The notes under the pieces were generated by a model that made no database searches, was not told the origin of the DNA, and worked only from the letters and a program-made list of their open reading frames with translations. A DNA stretch of 64,000 nucleotides from CAVRQM01 sp963838805 (GTDB taxonomy: Bacteria; Pseudomonadota; Alphaproteobacteria; Acetobacterales; Acetobacteraceae): contig CAWISK010000013.1 of the NCBI GenBank assembly GCA_963838805.1, positions 150,030 through 214,029 on the forward strand, given 5' to 3'. The translations under genes and the position numbers were made by a program. Shown piece by piece: positions 17,155 through 26,028 of the stretch (position 1 is the stretch's first letter; each line of letters begins with the position of its first letter).

Positions 17155-18170
17155 GCGCGAAACCGCTTCTCCCGCTCCAGATAGGCTGCCACGTTGTCCT
17201 TCGTGACCACCTCGTTAGCCATGAAGTAGTTGCCGCCGGGGAGGGGCAGCCGGGGCGCGCCCAGGGCAACGCGCTGATAGACATACATGACCGGCGCGTA
17301 GCCTTGCAGATACGGCTGCTGACCCACTGTGCCGTCGATCACACCATCGCGGATCATTTCCAGTGTCTGATACATCAGATCGGTGCCGACGATCGGCCAG
17401 CGCGCGTTGGTCTCCTTCTTCACCAGACCGGCGGCCGCTGTGTCCGGGCCGCATAGCGGCATCATGGCCGCGAGGTCGGGATGGGCGCGGGCGATGTCGC
17501 GAATGGTGGACCGTTCACTGGCCATATCGCTGGGGTTGGTGTTGAACACGCCGATCGCATCGAGCCCGCCTGCCGCGACGCCCTTCTTCGCGCCCTCGAT
17601 ACGCAGATCGAGCGCCAGCAGACCGGGCGCGCAGTTGGTCAGTGCCACCTTGCCGCGGCCGCCCGCCAGCTTGGCGAGCATCTGTCCCTGCACTACCGCG
17701 GCACCGACAAGATCCTGGCCGAAAAACAGTTCGCGCGCACTGTGCGGCGAATCGCTGTTGGCGCAGACGACGACCACACCTTGTTCAGTGGCGCGCTTGA
17801 TCGGCGCGATCCAGGCATCCGCCTCCAGTGGGATCACGACGATGCCCTGATAGCCGCTGGCGACGAGCTGGCGGAACTGGGCGATCTGCGCGACCGTGCT
17901 GCCGTCGGGCACACCGGTCCACAACATGTCCACGCTGACCTGCGCGCCCGCGTCCTGCGCGCCGACCTTGGTGGGCGTGAAATAGGGATTTGTCGTATTG
18001 TAGCAGGAAAAGGCGATCTTGACCGGCTTCTTCAGATACGAATTGGTCCATGCCACCCAGGGCTGGGCGGCACACTGGGCCTGCGCCGGCAGCGTGCGCC
18101 CCAGCAGCGCTCCGGCGGCAGTCCCGGCGGCGACGCCTCCCAGAAACCCGCGCCTGTCGCTGTATTGCAT
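17151..18170 (-). CDS. Periplasmic sugar-binding protein, CUT2 family, Tat signal
   Basis: Solute-binding protein for the adjacent permease and ATPase. Its 339 residues open with SDRRGFLGGVAAGTAAGALLG, a twin-arginine signal, so it is probably exported folded. The mature domain starts KPVKIAFSCYNTTNPYF and has GYQGIVVIPLEADAW and VVVCANSDSPHS, typical of ribose-binding-protein-like (Peripla_BP_4) folds. I choose ATG 18170 because the Tat motif starts there and GGGGGAG lies 11-17 nt upstream. A divergent GntR regulator and an enolase-superfamily enzyme suggest a sugar or sugar acid as ligand. Confidence 0.88.
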   Translation of the reverse strand: MQYSDRRGFLGGVAAGTAAGALLGRTLPAQAQCAAQPWVAWTNSYLKKPVKIAFSCYNTTNPYFTPTKVGAQDAGAQVSVDMLWTGVPDGSTVAQIAQFRQLVASGYQGIVVIPLEADAWIAPIKRATEQGVVVVCANSDSPHSARELFFGQDLVGAAVVQGQMLAKLAGGRGKVALTNCAPGLLALDLRIEGAKKGVAAGGLDAIGVFNTNPSDMASERSTIRDIARAHPDLAAMMPLCGPDTAAAGLVKKETNARWPIVGTDLMYQTLEMIRDGVIDGTVGQQPYLQGYAPVMYVYQRVALGAPRLPLPGGNYFMANEVVTKDNVAAYLEREKRFRA

Positions 18171-18201
18171 CGTCGTTTCTCCCCCTTGATGGATGCGCGA
18201 T

Positions 18202-19230
18202 CTACGCTTGCGGCTTGCCGGCCCGCGCGCTGGCATTGCCCCGCCGTGAAAGCCAGGTGAGCGCCATCGAGGCGATCAGCACGAGCCCGGACACGCCTTG
18301 CGTCCAGCTCGGCGACACGCCCCACAGGACGATCAGGTTCTCGATGATGCCGATCACGGCCAGGCCCAGCAGAATACCGGCGATCGAGCCGCGTCCGCCG
18401 GTCAGTTGCACGCCGCCGATGATGGTGGCCGCCAGCACGGTCAGCTCGTAGCCGGTACCGGCCGTAGGCCCCGCGGTGTGCAGGTAGGCGACCGAGCATA
18501 CGCCCGATATTGCGGCGGTCAGGCCCGAGAACGACAACAGCAGCAATCGCGTGCGGCCGACGCGAAACCCGACGAGCCGGGCCGCAAGCGGATTGCTACC
18601 CACCGCGAGAACCCGGAAGCCGAACGCGGTGCGGCGCAGGGTGAGGTCCGCGAGCAGGGCCAGAGCGAGGAACAGGACGGTGATGATCGGGATTCCGCCG
18701 ATGCTGCCCTGGCCGAACACGTCGAAGAAGCCGGGCAGGGGCGGCATGCCCGTCACCGGAGATCCGCCGGCCAGCACGAGTGCCAGGGCGCGGTACACTC
18801 CCAGCGTAGCCAGCGTCACGACGACCGCCGAAACCTGGATCAGCTCCGCGACCACTCCGTTGATGAGACCGCAGATCGTGCCGGTCGCCAGTCCAGCCGC
18901 GATGGCGACCCACAGCGGCGCGCCGCGGTTGAGCGCCAATGCGGTGACGATTGCCACCAGGCCGAAGATCGACCCTACCGAGATATCGATTTCGCCGGCC
19001 ATCAGCGCGAGGCCCACGCCGATCGCGAGGAAGCCCAGGAAGGTCATGCCCTGCAAGATGTCGGTGAGATTGTCGAGCGTCAGGAAATACGGGCTGCTCG
19101 CCGCGCCGACGATGAAGAAGATGATGACGGCGGCAACGATGCCGCGCTCCTCGAAACCGAGCCAGAGTCGCAAACGCGAGCTCGCGATTGCCGGAGTGGG
19201 ATCATCCTGCACGGCTCGTTCCGACTGCAT
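18202..19230 (-). CDS. Sugar ABC transporter permease (RbsC type)
   Basis: Inner-membrane subunit of the CUT2 importer, 342 residues, with about nine hydrophobic segments. Family marks include ALMAGEIDISVGSIFGLVA in the first half, TLGVYRALALVLAGG and GGVQLTGGRGSIAGILLG near the C-terminus. It is first in its operon and 31 bp from the binding-protein gene. The start lies 72 bp from the divergent GntR gene, and an ATCCTATAGGAT palindrome sits between them. Confidence 0.9.
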   Translation of the reverse strand: MQSERAVQDDPTPAIASSRLRLWLGFEERGIVAAVIIFFIVGAASSPYFLTLDNLTDILQGMTFLGFLAIGVGLALMAGEIDISVGSIFGLVAIVTALALNRGAPLWVAIAAGLATGTICGLINGVVAELIQVSAVVVTLATLGVYRALALVLAGGSPVTGMPPLPGFFDVFGQGSIGGIPIITVLFLALALLADLTLRRTAFGFRVLAVGSNPLAARLVGFRVGRTRLLLLSFSGLTAAISGVCSVAYLHTAGPTAGTGYELTVLAATIIGGVQLTGGRGSIAGILLGLAVIGIIENLIVLWGVSPSWTQGVSGLVLIASMALTWLSRRGNASARAGKPQA

Positions 19231-19269
19231 TTCGCTCCCGGTGCCTCGGATGGCGGGTCACGCCGCTTG

Positions 19270-19281
19270 ATCCTATAGGAT
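19270..19281. promoter_or_regulatory. Palindrome ATCCTATAGGAT, candidate GntR operator
   Basis: A perfect 12-bp palindrome lies in the 72-bp gap between the divergent permease and GntR genes. TATAG occurs again at 19281-19285 and 19288-19292. The gap is AT-rich in an otherwise GC-rich region. A FadR-subfamily GntR protein controlling both promoters from this spot is the simple inference. Confidence 0.5.
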
Positions 19282-19302
19282 ATAGATTATAGTCTCCGGC
19301 CG

Positions 19303-20052
19303 ATGGTCGATGTCAATCCCTCCCTGCCATTGCAGCCGTCACGGGCGCTGAGTCGCAGCGCGCTGGCGGCCCGCGCCTATGACGCCATGAAATGCATGAT
19401 CCTCGACCAGGAGATCGCGCCGGGCGCACATCTCGCTATCGATGCGTTGGCGCAATCGCTCGGCGTATCGCCAACTCCGGTGCGCGAGGCTCTGGCACGG
19501 CTGGAAGGCGATGGCCTGATCGTGCGCGAGGACAACGGGCGTCTGCGCGTGGCGCTCCCGCTCGATCGCGCGGCCTTCGAGGAACTCTACGCCGTGCGCC
19601 TGGAAATCGAGCCGCTTGCGGCATCGCTGGCGGCCGGCGGTGCGAGCGACGCCGAACTGGCCGGGCTACGCGATTGCATTGCGCAGATCACTCCCGCTGC
19701 GGGAAGCGGCAGCTCAGCCGACTATGCCGCCTTCGTCACCGCCGACGCGGCGTTCCATGAGACGATTGCGCGCGGCGGCCGCAATCGCTTCCTGGCAGAC
19801 ACAGTGCGTCATCTGCACATCCATCATCGCCTCGCCTTCCTGTATCGCCGTCGCGGAATCGTCGATTGGCAGGTCGCCGGGCGCGAGCACGCGCAGATCG
19901 CGGACGCCATTGCGGCGCGCGCGCCGGAACGCGCGGCACATTTGATGCGGGCGCATATCGAGCGCTCCCGCGACGTGCTGCGCACCGGCTTCGGCAATGT
20001 CACACTGCTCGAAACGGCCGCGCAATCCGCGCCGCCGGCAACACCGGCCTGA
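19303..20052 (+). CDS. GntR-family regulator, FCD (FadR) subfamily
   Basis: Transcriptional regulator of 249 residues. The winged HTH at residues ~22-88 includes LAIDALAQSLGVSPTPVREA followed by LARLEGDGLIV. The all-helical FCD ligand-binding domain follows, with FEELYAVRLEIEPLAAS, FHETIARGGRNRFL and HAQIADAIAARAPERAAHLM, which carry the usual metal-binding Asp/His positions. The start is ATG 19303. No Shine-Dalgarno is visible, so a leaderless transcript is possible. It is divergent from the sugar transporter and 23 bp ahead of the enolase-superfamily gene; it probably represses the locus until a sugar acid binds. Confidence 0.87.
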   Translation: MVDVNPSLPLQPSRALSRSALAARAYDAMKCMILDQEIAPGAHLAIDALAQSLGVSPTPVREALARLEGDGLIVREDNGRLRVALPLDRAAFEELYAVRLEIEPLAASLAAGGASDAELAGLRDCIAQITPAAGSGSSADYAAFVTADAAFHETIARGGRNRFLADTVRHLHIHHRLAFLYRRRGIVDWQVAGREHAQIADAIAARAPERAAHLMRAHIERSRDVLRTGFGNVTLLETAAQSAPPATPA

Positions 20053-20075
20053 CCGGCCCGCCAGGAGAGTGCCGC

Positions 20076-21261
20076 ATGGATCCGATCACCCGCGTAGAGC
20101 TGTCGATGTTCCGCTTCGAAGTGGCGGGGCTCGGGCTGCCGGCGCATGGCGCGGCCGGGGTGGGCAATCTGATCGCCGCTGAAGGGCGGGCGCATGCCCG
20201 CCCTTCGCTGGGCGGTGCGGGTCGAGACGCGCGACGGGGCGCGCGGCGAGTATGTCACCCACTGGGTCGGCACGCCGTCCTCCTTCGCGCAGGCCGCCAT
20301 GCTGGCGCCGCATCTGCTGGGCCGCGACCCGCTGGCGCGGGAGGCGATCTGGCAGGATCTGAAGCGCGAGGTGCGGGCCTACGACCACATGGGGCATGGT
20401 CCGCTGGACATAGCACTCTGGGATCTGGCCGGTCGCCGGCACGGGGTCTCGGTGGCGCGGCTGCTGGGCGGGTTCCGCGCGCGCCTGCCCACCTATGCCA
20501 GCACCTATCACGGGCAGGAGGAACCGGGCGGTCTCGACACCCCCGAGGCCTTCGCCGCCTTCGCCGCCGCCTGCAGCGCCCGGGGCTTCGCCGGGTTCAA
20601 GATCCACGGCTGGCATACCGGCGACGTGCAGCGGGAGGTGGCGACGATCCGCGCCGTGCGCCGCGCGGTGGGCGAGGGGTTTCCGCTGATGCTGGACCCG
20701 GCCTGCCAGTTGCGCACCTGGATGGACGCGCTGACCGTGGGGCGCGCCTGCGACGAGGCCGGATTCTTCTGGTACGAAGACCCCTACCGTGATTCCGGCA
20801 TCGCGCCCGAAGGCCACAAGCGCCTGCGCGAACGGCTGCGCACGCCCTTGCTGGTCTGCGAACATGTGCGCGGGATCGAGAGCAAGGCCGCCTTCATCCT
20901 GGCGGGCGGCGGCGACCTGATCCATGCCGACCCGGAATACGATCTCGGCATCACCGGGGCGATGAAAATCGCCGCCTTCTGCCAGGCGCTCGGGCTCGAC
21001 CTGCAATACCATGCCTGCGGGCCGGCGCATCGGGCGGTGATGGCGGCAACGCCCAACACCCATTTCTACGAGCTGGCGCTGATCGGCCCGGACATGCCGA
21101 ACGTCGTGCCCCCGGTCTATGCCTGCGGCTATTCCGACCAGCCCGAGGCGGTGGGGCCGGACGGCTGCGTGCCGGTGCCGGACGCGCCGGGGCTGGGGGT
21201 CCAATATGACTGGGACTTCATCGAGCGCCACCGCGAACAGCACCTGATCTTCCCGCTATAG
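20076..21261 (+). CDS. Enolase-superfamily (mandelate racemase-like) enzyme, one frameshift
   Basis: Probable sugar-acid dehydratase or racemase, acting by proton abstraction alpha to a carboxylate at a Mg2+ site. Metal ligands are LDPAC (Asp), FFWYEDPY (Glu) and LVCEHVRG (Glu), with YHACGPAH supplying a C-terminal His. GFKIHGW fills the usual KxK position but has His in place of the second Lys. The N-terminus MDPITRVELSMFRFEV starts at ATG 20076 after AGGAGAG. The frame changes near 20185-20190 inside a GC hairpin (20184-20203); the main part is open from 20194. The substrate is not known; linkage to GntR and a CUT2 importer suggests a sugar-derived acid. Confidence 0.8.
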
Positions 21262-21312
21262 AGGCGGCGCGGGGTTGCCGCGGCAAGGCAATTCGTCTAC
21301 ATCGCGCCCGCC

Positions 21313-21389
21313 GCACCCGTAGCTCAATTGGATAGAGCACCAGACTACGAATCTGGGGGCTGGGAGTTCGAGTCTCTCCGGGTGCGCCA
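21313..21389 (+). tRNA. tRNA-Arg (anticodon ACG)
   Basis: The acceptor stem GCACCCG pairs with CGGGTGC, followed by G and an encoded CCA at 21387-21389. The D-arm contains TAGCTCAATTGGATAGAGCA, the anticodon stem CCAGA/TCTGG encloses loop CTACGAA, and the T-arm has GTTCGAGTC. ACG, read as ICG after editing, decodes CGN Arg codons. No integrase or att-like repeat is near it. Confidence 0.96.
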
Positions 21390-21604
21390 GCTTCTCGATG
21401 GCCTGGCCGAGGGCCGGCTTCACGACTTGGCAGGCCGGGAATAGGCGGCCGGCCCGGGCAGTCCTGCTCCAGAGACATTGGGCACGGACGCTCACGCGAC
21501 GCGAATAAACCGGCGACCCCGGGAGTCTCCCCCTGCGCGGGCATCGGCCCGCGCAGCGACGGCGCGTGCGCGCCATCGCTTCAAAAGGAGCTACGGAGGT
21601 TGCC

Positions 21605-22597
21605 ATGAACCGTGCCGCCTGCCTGCTCGCCGGCTTGCTGGCGCTGAGCGCCTTCCCGCCGGCCTTCGCCGGAGAGTTCAATGAGGACGGCAACATCCTG
21701 ATCTCGGACCAGTTCAACAACCGGGTGATCGAGGTGGACCGCCACAAGAACATCGTCTTCCAGTTCGGTTCCGGAAATCCCAACCTCTGCAATCCCGGTC
21801 CGGGAGCGATCATCGCGCCCAACGACGTGGAGCGGCTGGCCCTGGGTCTCACCCTGATCGCAGGGACCGGAACCTCGACCTGTCCCGACAACCGGGTGAT
21901 CGTCGTCGATCGCCTTGGCGACATCCTGTTCCAGTATGGCCAGGCCGGCGTGTCCGGGTCCGGGCCGAACCAGCTGAACGTGCCGGTGTTCGCGATCCAG
22001 GATGCGTTCGGAAATTTCCTGATCACCGACCAGGGCAACAACCGCATTATTCTGGTCAGCCTGTTCGGGACCGTCCTCTGGACGTACGGACCGAAATCCG
22101 GCCCCGGCGCCCTGAACAACCCCAACAGTGCCGAGATCCTGCCCAACGGCCACATCCTGATCGCCGATGAGAACAACAGCCGGGTGCTGGAGATCGACTG
22201 GTTCGGCCATATCGTCTTCGAGTACAGCAAGGGCCTCAACATCGTGGCGTTCGCCAGCCGGCTGCCCGACGGCGACACGCTGATCGTCGATTCCGGCAAC
22301 AACCGGGTCATCGAGATCGATCAGGAGCAGCGGATCGTCTTTCAGTACCGCACCAACACGAAGCCCGGCAGCAACCCCAACCCCAATCCGACCAGTGCCA
22401 TCCGGCTGCGCAACGGCGATACGCTGATCGCCGACCAGTTCAATGACCGGGTGATCGAGGTGACACCCGACAAGAAGATCGGGTTCCAGTACGGCATGAC
22501 CAATGTGGTCGGCAACGGACCGGACCAGCTCAATGCTCCCTATAATGCCGTGGTGATCGGCCAGTACATCGGTGTCACGCCGCCGCCCGGCAACTGA
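21605..22597 (+). CDS. Exported beta-propeller protein with NHL/PQQ-like repeats
   Basis: Secreted protein of 330 residues. The signal peptide ends near PPAFAGEF. The rest is a series of ~45-residue blades, each with a motif like GNILISDQFNNRVIEVD or GDTLIADQFNDRVIEV followed by a strand such as KNIVFQFG, at least six times. This is the layout of NHL-type propellers, which bind proteins or small ligands. ATG 21605 follows GGAGG at good spacing. It stands alone, with tRNA-Arg upstream and an aldo/keto reductase downstream. No catalytic residue is evident; a binding or scaffold role is inferred. Confidence 0.8.
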   Translation: MNRAACLLAGLLALSAFPPAFAGEFNEDGNILISDQFNNRVIEVDRHKNIVFQFGSGNPNLCNPGPGAIIAPNDVERLALGLTLIAGTGTSTCPDNRVIVVDRLGDILFQYGQAGVSGSGPNQLNVPVFAIQDAFGNFLITDQGNNRIILVSLFGTVLWTYGPKSGPGALNNPNSAEILPNGHILIADENNSRVLEIDWFGHIVFEYSKGLNIVAFASRLPDGDTLIVDSGNNRVIEIDQEQRIVFQYRTNTKPGSNPNPNPTSAIRLRNGDTLIADQFNDRVIEVTPDKKIGFQYGMTNVVGNGPDQLNAPYNAVVIGQYIGVTPPPGN

Positions 22598-22711
22598 CCG
22601 GGTTCGGGCCGGGGTCCGGGTGGGCGTCCGTGGGGCGCTTGCCCGGCATCCGGCCTGCCGCTAATTCGGGTGCCTCGGAACCTCCCGTTCTGCATCCCGA
22701 AGGAGTCGGCC

Positions 22712-23741
22712 ATGAACCCGTTCGCCACCCGCATGCTGGGCCGTACGGGCGTGGGCCTCACGCAGCTGGGGTTCGGCGCCGCTCCGCTGGGCGATCTGTT
22801 CACCAAGGTTCCCGAAGCGGAGGCGCAGGCGACGCTGGAGGCAGCCTGGGACGAGGGCATCCGCTACTTCGATACGGCGCCCTGGTATGGCCGCGGACAG
22901 AGCGAGCACCGGGTCGGACGCGCGCTGTACGACCGGCCGCGCGGCGAGTTCGCGCTGTCCACCAAAGTCGGCCGGGTGCTGCGCGCAAGCCCGGACGCGG
23001 AGCATTTCGACCGCGGCTTCTGGACCGGCGGCCTCCCGTTTCCGCACCATTTCGACTATTCGTACGACGGCATCATGCGGGCGTACGAGGATAGCCAGCA
23101 GCGTCTCGGCATTCCGCGCATCGACCTGCTGCTGATCCACGATCTCGATTTGTGGCATCACAAGACACCGGCCGCAGTGCAGGCCTGGATGACGCAGCTC
23201 TCCACCAGCGGCTGGCGCGCGCTGTCCGAGCTGCGCGGCGCCGGACTGATCCGCGGCGTGGGCGCCGGCGTGAACGAGCTGGGCATGATCCCGCGCTTCC
23301 TCGACGTGGTCGATCTCGACTTCTTCCTGGTCGCGCTCCCGTACACGCTGCTCGATCAGGAGGTGCTGGAGGCGGAGTTCCCGCTCTGCGTGGAGCGCGG
23401 CATCGGCTTCGTGATCGGCGCGGTCTTCGCCTCGGGCATCCTGGCGACCGGTGCCGTGCCCGGTGCCAAGTACAAATACGCCGATCCGACGCCGGAGGTG
23501 ATCGAGCGGGTGCGTCGGATCGCCGCCGTCTGCGCGCGCCATGACGTGCCGCTTGCCGGCGGCGGCGCTGCAATTCCCGTTCGGCCATCAGGCGGTCGCA
23601 TCGGTCATCCCCGGCGCCCTCAACCCCGATCACGTGCGGCGCAACGTCGCGAGCTTCCGGCACGCCATTCCGGCCGCGCTTTGGGAGGAGCTGAAGCACG
23701 ACGGCCTGCTGCGCGCCGACGCGCCGGTGCCTGGCGAGTGA
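22712..23741 (+). CDS. Aldo/keto reductase, D-threo-aldose dehydrogenase-like, one frameshift
   Basis: NAD(P)-dependent oxidoreductase with an (alpha/beta)8 fold. Catalytic features are YFDTAPWYGRGQSEHRVG (Asp and Tyr), LSTKVGR (Lys) and LLLIHDLDLWHH (His). The overall pattern, with FDYSYDGIMRAYEDS, matches the subgroup of L-fucose/D-threo-aldose 1-dehydrogenases. The frame changes near 23551, where CTTGCC has an extra T. LPAAALQFPFGHQAVASVIP then continues to the stop at 23741. The start is ATG 22712. It may serve sugar catabolism with loci upstream, but it is not in an operon with them. Confidence 0.83.
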
Positions 23742-23845
23742 TTGCGGCGCGGGTTGCGCAAAACTCTGCCCTGGCATGTGATCCCGGTCACTAACCCTTA
23801 AGCGGGCCTCGCGTATTTTCCTCCGGGACTAGCCGGGAGATTGCC

Positions 23846-23986
23846 ATGTCGGAGGGCCTGCACACCGCGTCGCGCCACGTGCCGAAGACCTCGCGCCGCC
23901 GAGTTCTGGAGCAGGAGGGGCCGATTCTGGTGGCGATCGCCGTGCTGTTGTGCGCCTGGCTCGTCCTGGCGCTCGGCGTCGGCTAG
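23846..23986 (+). CDS. Small predicted single-pass membrane protein
   Basis: A 46-residue ORF starting MSEGLHTASRHV, with a basic segment KTSRRRV and then one hydrophobic helix (ILVAIAVLLCAWLVLALGVG) to the C-terminus. CGGGAGA precedes the ATG. Its stop overlaps the end of a convergent LysR gene. The charge pattern (basic, then hydrophobic) fits an N-in membrane peptide. No family is recognised and the ORF could be spurious. Confidence 0.45.
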   Translation: MSEGLHTASRHVPKTSRRRVLEQEGPILVAIAVLLCAWLVLALGVG

Positions 23987-24948
23987 AACGAGGGGCGCGG
24001 CCCCGATCCCGTGAAGTCCTGCCGTCTTCGCGTCAGGAAGTCGTACTCCGCCGCCACGAAATCCAGGAGTGCCCGAACCGATGGAAGCAACCCTCGCCTT
24101 GACGGGAAGGCGGCGTGGATCATCCCGGTTTTCGGTAACCATTCAGGTAGGACGTCGATCAGCCGTCCGGCCTGCAAATCCTCTTCGACCACAAATGTCG
24201 GAAGCTGGCAGATACCGACGCCGCGCAGGCCGCGAGGCGCAGCGCCACCATGTCCTCGCTCACGAAACGCGGCCGATGCCGAATGGTCGCGGTGGCGGCA
24301 TCGGGGCCATCGAGGCGCCATTCGTGTTCGCGCTTCGCCGGCTCCCATGCGAGGCTCGGCAGGGTAGCAAGGTCGGCGGGAACGAGCGGGCGGGAGACTC
24401 CCTCCAGCACGGAGGAACTCGCGACCAGTCGCTGCGGGGCTCTCTGCCAGCTTCCGGATCACAAGATCGCTGTCGTCGAGCGGCAGGACACGCACGCGGA
24501 TGGCGAGATCGAATCCTTCCCGGATCACATCCACACGGCGGTTCGTGCTCTCCAGCAGCACCTCCACCTTTGGGCATTGGACCATGAAGCGCGCGATCAT
24601 TTTGCCGAGCTGGAAATAGATCAGCGAAGACGGGCAACTCACTCGGACGACACCCTGCGGCTCCGACCGCAGGCGGTCGATGGTTTCCTGCGCGGCCTCT
24701 GCCTCCACCATCATGGCCAGGCAATGTCGGTAGTATTCGCGGCCGATCTCGGTCACGGCAAAGCGCCGGGTCGAGCGCTGGATCAGCCGCACACCGAGAT
24801 GCTCCTCCAGCAATCCGATGCGCCGGCTGAGCCGTGAGCGCGGGATGCCGAGTTTGCGGGCGGCGGCCGCGAAACCGTTCTGTTGCACCACCTCGACGAA
24901 GAAGCGGAGATCGTTGAGATCCTGCACGGCACCCATTGTCCTATCCAT
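23983..24948 (-). CDS. LysR-family regulator, two frameshifts
   Basis: DNA-binding regulator, probably of the divergent pirin gene. The N-terminal HTH is intact: NDLRFFVEVVQQNGFAAAAR then KLGIPRSRLSRRIGLLEEHLG. The effector domain begins VVRVSCPSSLIYFQLGKMIA. The reading frame changes near 24430, after LVIRKLAESP. The middle part (LEGVSRPLVPADLATLPSLA, FVSEDMVALRLA) lies in another frame. It returns near 24225 to GVGICQLPTFVVEEDLQAGR and the stop at 23983. The start is ATG 24948 or 24936. Restored length is close to 320 residues, normal for LysR. Confidence 0.8.
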   Translation of the reverse strand: MDRTMGAVQDLNDLRFFVEVVQQNGFAAAARKLGIPRSRLSRRIGLLEEHLGVRLIQRSTRRFAVTEIGREYYRHCLAMMVEAEAAQETIDRLRSEPQGVVRVSCPSSLIYFQLGKMIARFMVQCPKVEVLLESTNRRVDVIREGFDLAIRVRVLPLDDSDLVIRKLAESPAATGREFLRAGGSLPPARSRRPCYPAEPRMGAGEARTRMAPRWPRCRHRDHSASAAFRERGHGGAAPRGLRGVGICQLPTFVVEEDLQAGRLIDVLPEWLPKTGMIHAAFPSRRGLLPSVRALLDFVAAEYDFLTRRRQDFTGSGPRPSF

Positions 24949-25052
24949 GGGACATAGTAGCGCAATCCTGGCCCCTACCAGCGGGTTTGTCGCCTTTCCA
25001 TCTCGGTGCAGACACAGGCGCCGATCCGGGCGCCACCAGGAGGAGAAGCACA

Positions 25053-25918
25053 ATGAGGAAGATTTTGGGGTCTATAGCGCCCCACGGCCGCACTGGGTTG
25101 GAGACGGTTTCCCCGTTCGCTCGCTGTTCTCGCACGCCAGTCACGGCCAGCATGTCAGCCCCTTCCTGCTGCTCGACTACGCAGGTCCGGCCGATTTTCC
25201 GCCGGCGGAGCAACCGCGCGGCGTCGGCGTCCATCCGCACCGCGGCTTCGAGACGGTGACCATCGTCTATAAGGGCGAGGTCGAACACCGTGATTCGACC
25301 GGCAAGGGCGGCACCATCGGTCCGGGCGATGTCCAGTGGATGACGGCCGCTGGCGGCATCCTGCATGAGGAGTTCCACTCCCACGCGTTCACCCGCAGCG
25401 GCGGCACGCTCGAGATGGTCCAGCTCTGGGTCAACCTGCCGGCCAAGGACAAGAACGCGGCGCCCGGCTACCAGACCCTGCTCGACCGCGACATTCCGAA
25501 TGTGGACCTGCCGGATCAGGCCGGCACGCTGCGGGTGATCGCCGGCGAGTACGAGGGCCATCGCGGGCCTGCGCACACCTTCACGCCGATTGACGTCTGG
25601 GATGTGCGCCTGCGCCAAGCCAGCACGGCGTCACTCACTCTGCCCGAAGGCCATAGTCTCGCGGTGGTCGTGCTGAAGGGGGCCGTGCAGGTCAATGGCG
25701 ATGCCACGGCACGGGAGGCCCAGCTCGTGCTGCTGGATCGCACGGGTGGCGGGATCACGCTCGAAGCCAGTGCGGAAGCCTCGCTGCTGATCCTGAGCGG
25801 CCAGCCCATCGACGAGCCGGTGGTGATGCACGGTCCCTTCGTCATGAACACGGCCGACGAGATCAGGCAGGCGATGCTCGACTTTCAGAGCGGCCGTTTC
25901 GGCACGATCGCCGCCTGA
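25053..25918 (+). CDS. Pirin family protein (YhhW-like), one frameshift near start
   Basis: Bicupin metalloprotein. The bacterial relative YhhW is a quercetinase, and others sense redox through Fe. Metal ligands are visible in GVHPHRGFETVTIV (two His) and GGILHEEFHSH (His and Glu). AGGAGGAG precedes ATG 25053 at good spacing. The first codons read MRKILG, then one G is missing from a G-run near 25067. The rest, VYSAPRPHWVGDGFPVRSLF, lies in the neighbouring frame. Restored length is about 288 residues. It is divergent from the LysR gene at 23983-24948. Confidence 0.85.
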
Positions 25919-26028
25919 GGCGAAGTCCGGACTGCCGCCTGGCCATGTGCGCCTTCCCGCGGTAGCACTTTCCGATGCCGCCCGGGCGAGGCTCGGGCGG
26001 CGACAGTCAATCCGGAAAGACAAGCAGC

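Noticed and set aside
21313..21604. Integration site at tRNA-Arg
   Set aside because: No integrase, no repeat of the tRNA 3' end and no foreign-looking genes follow.
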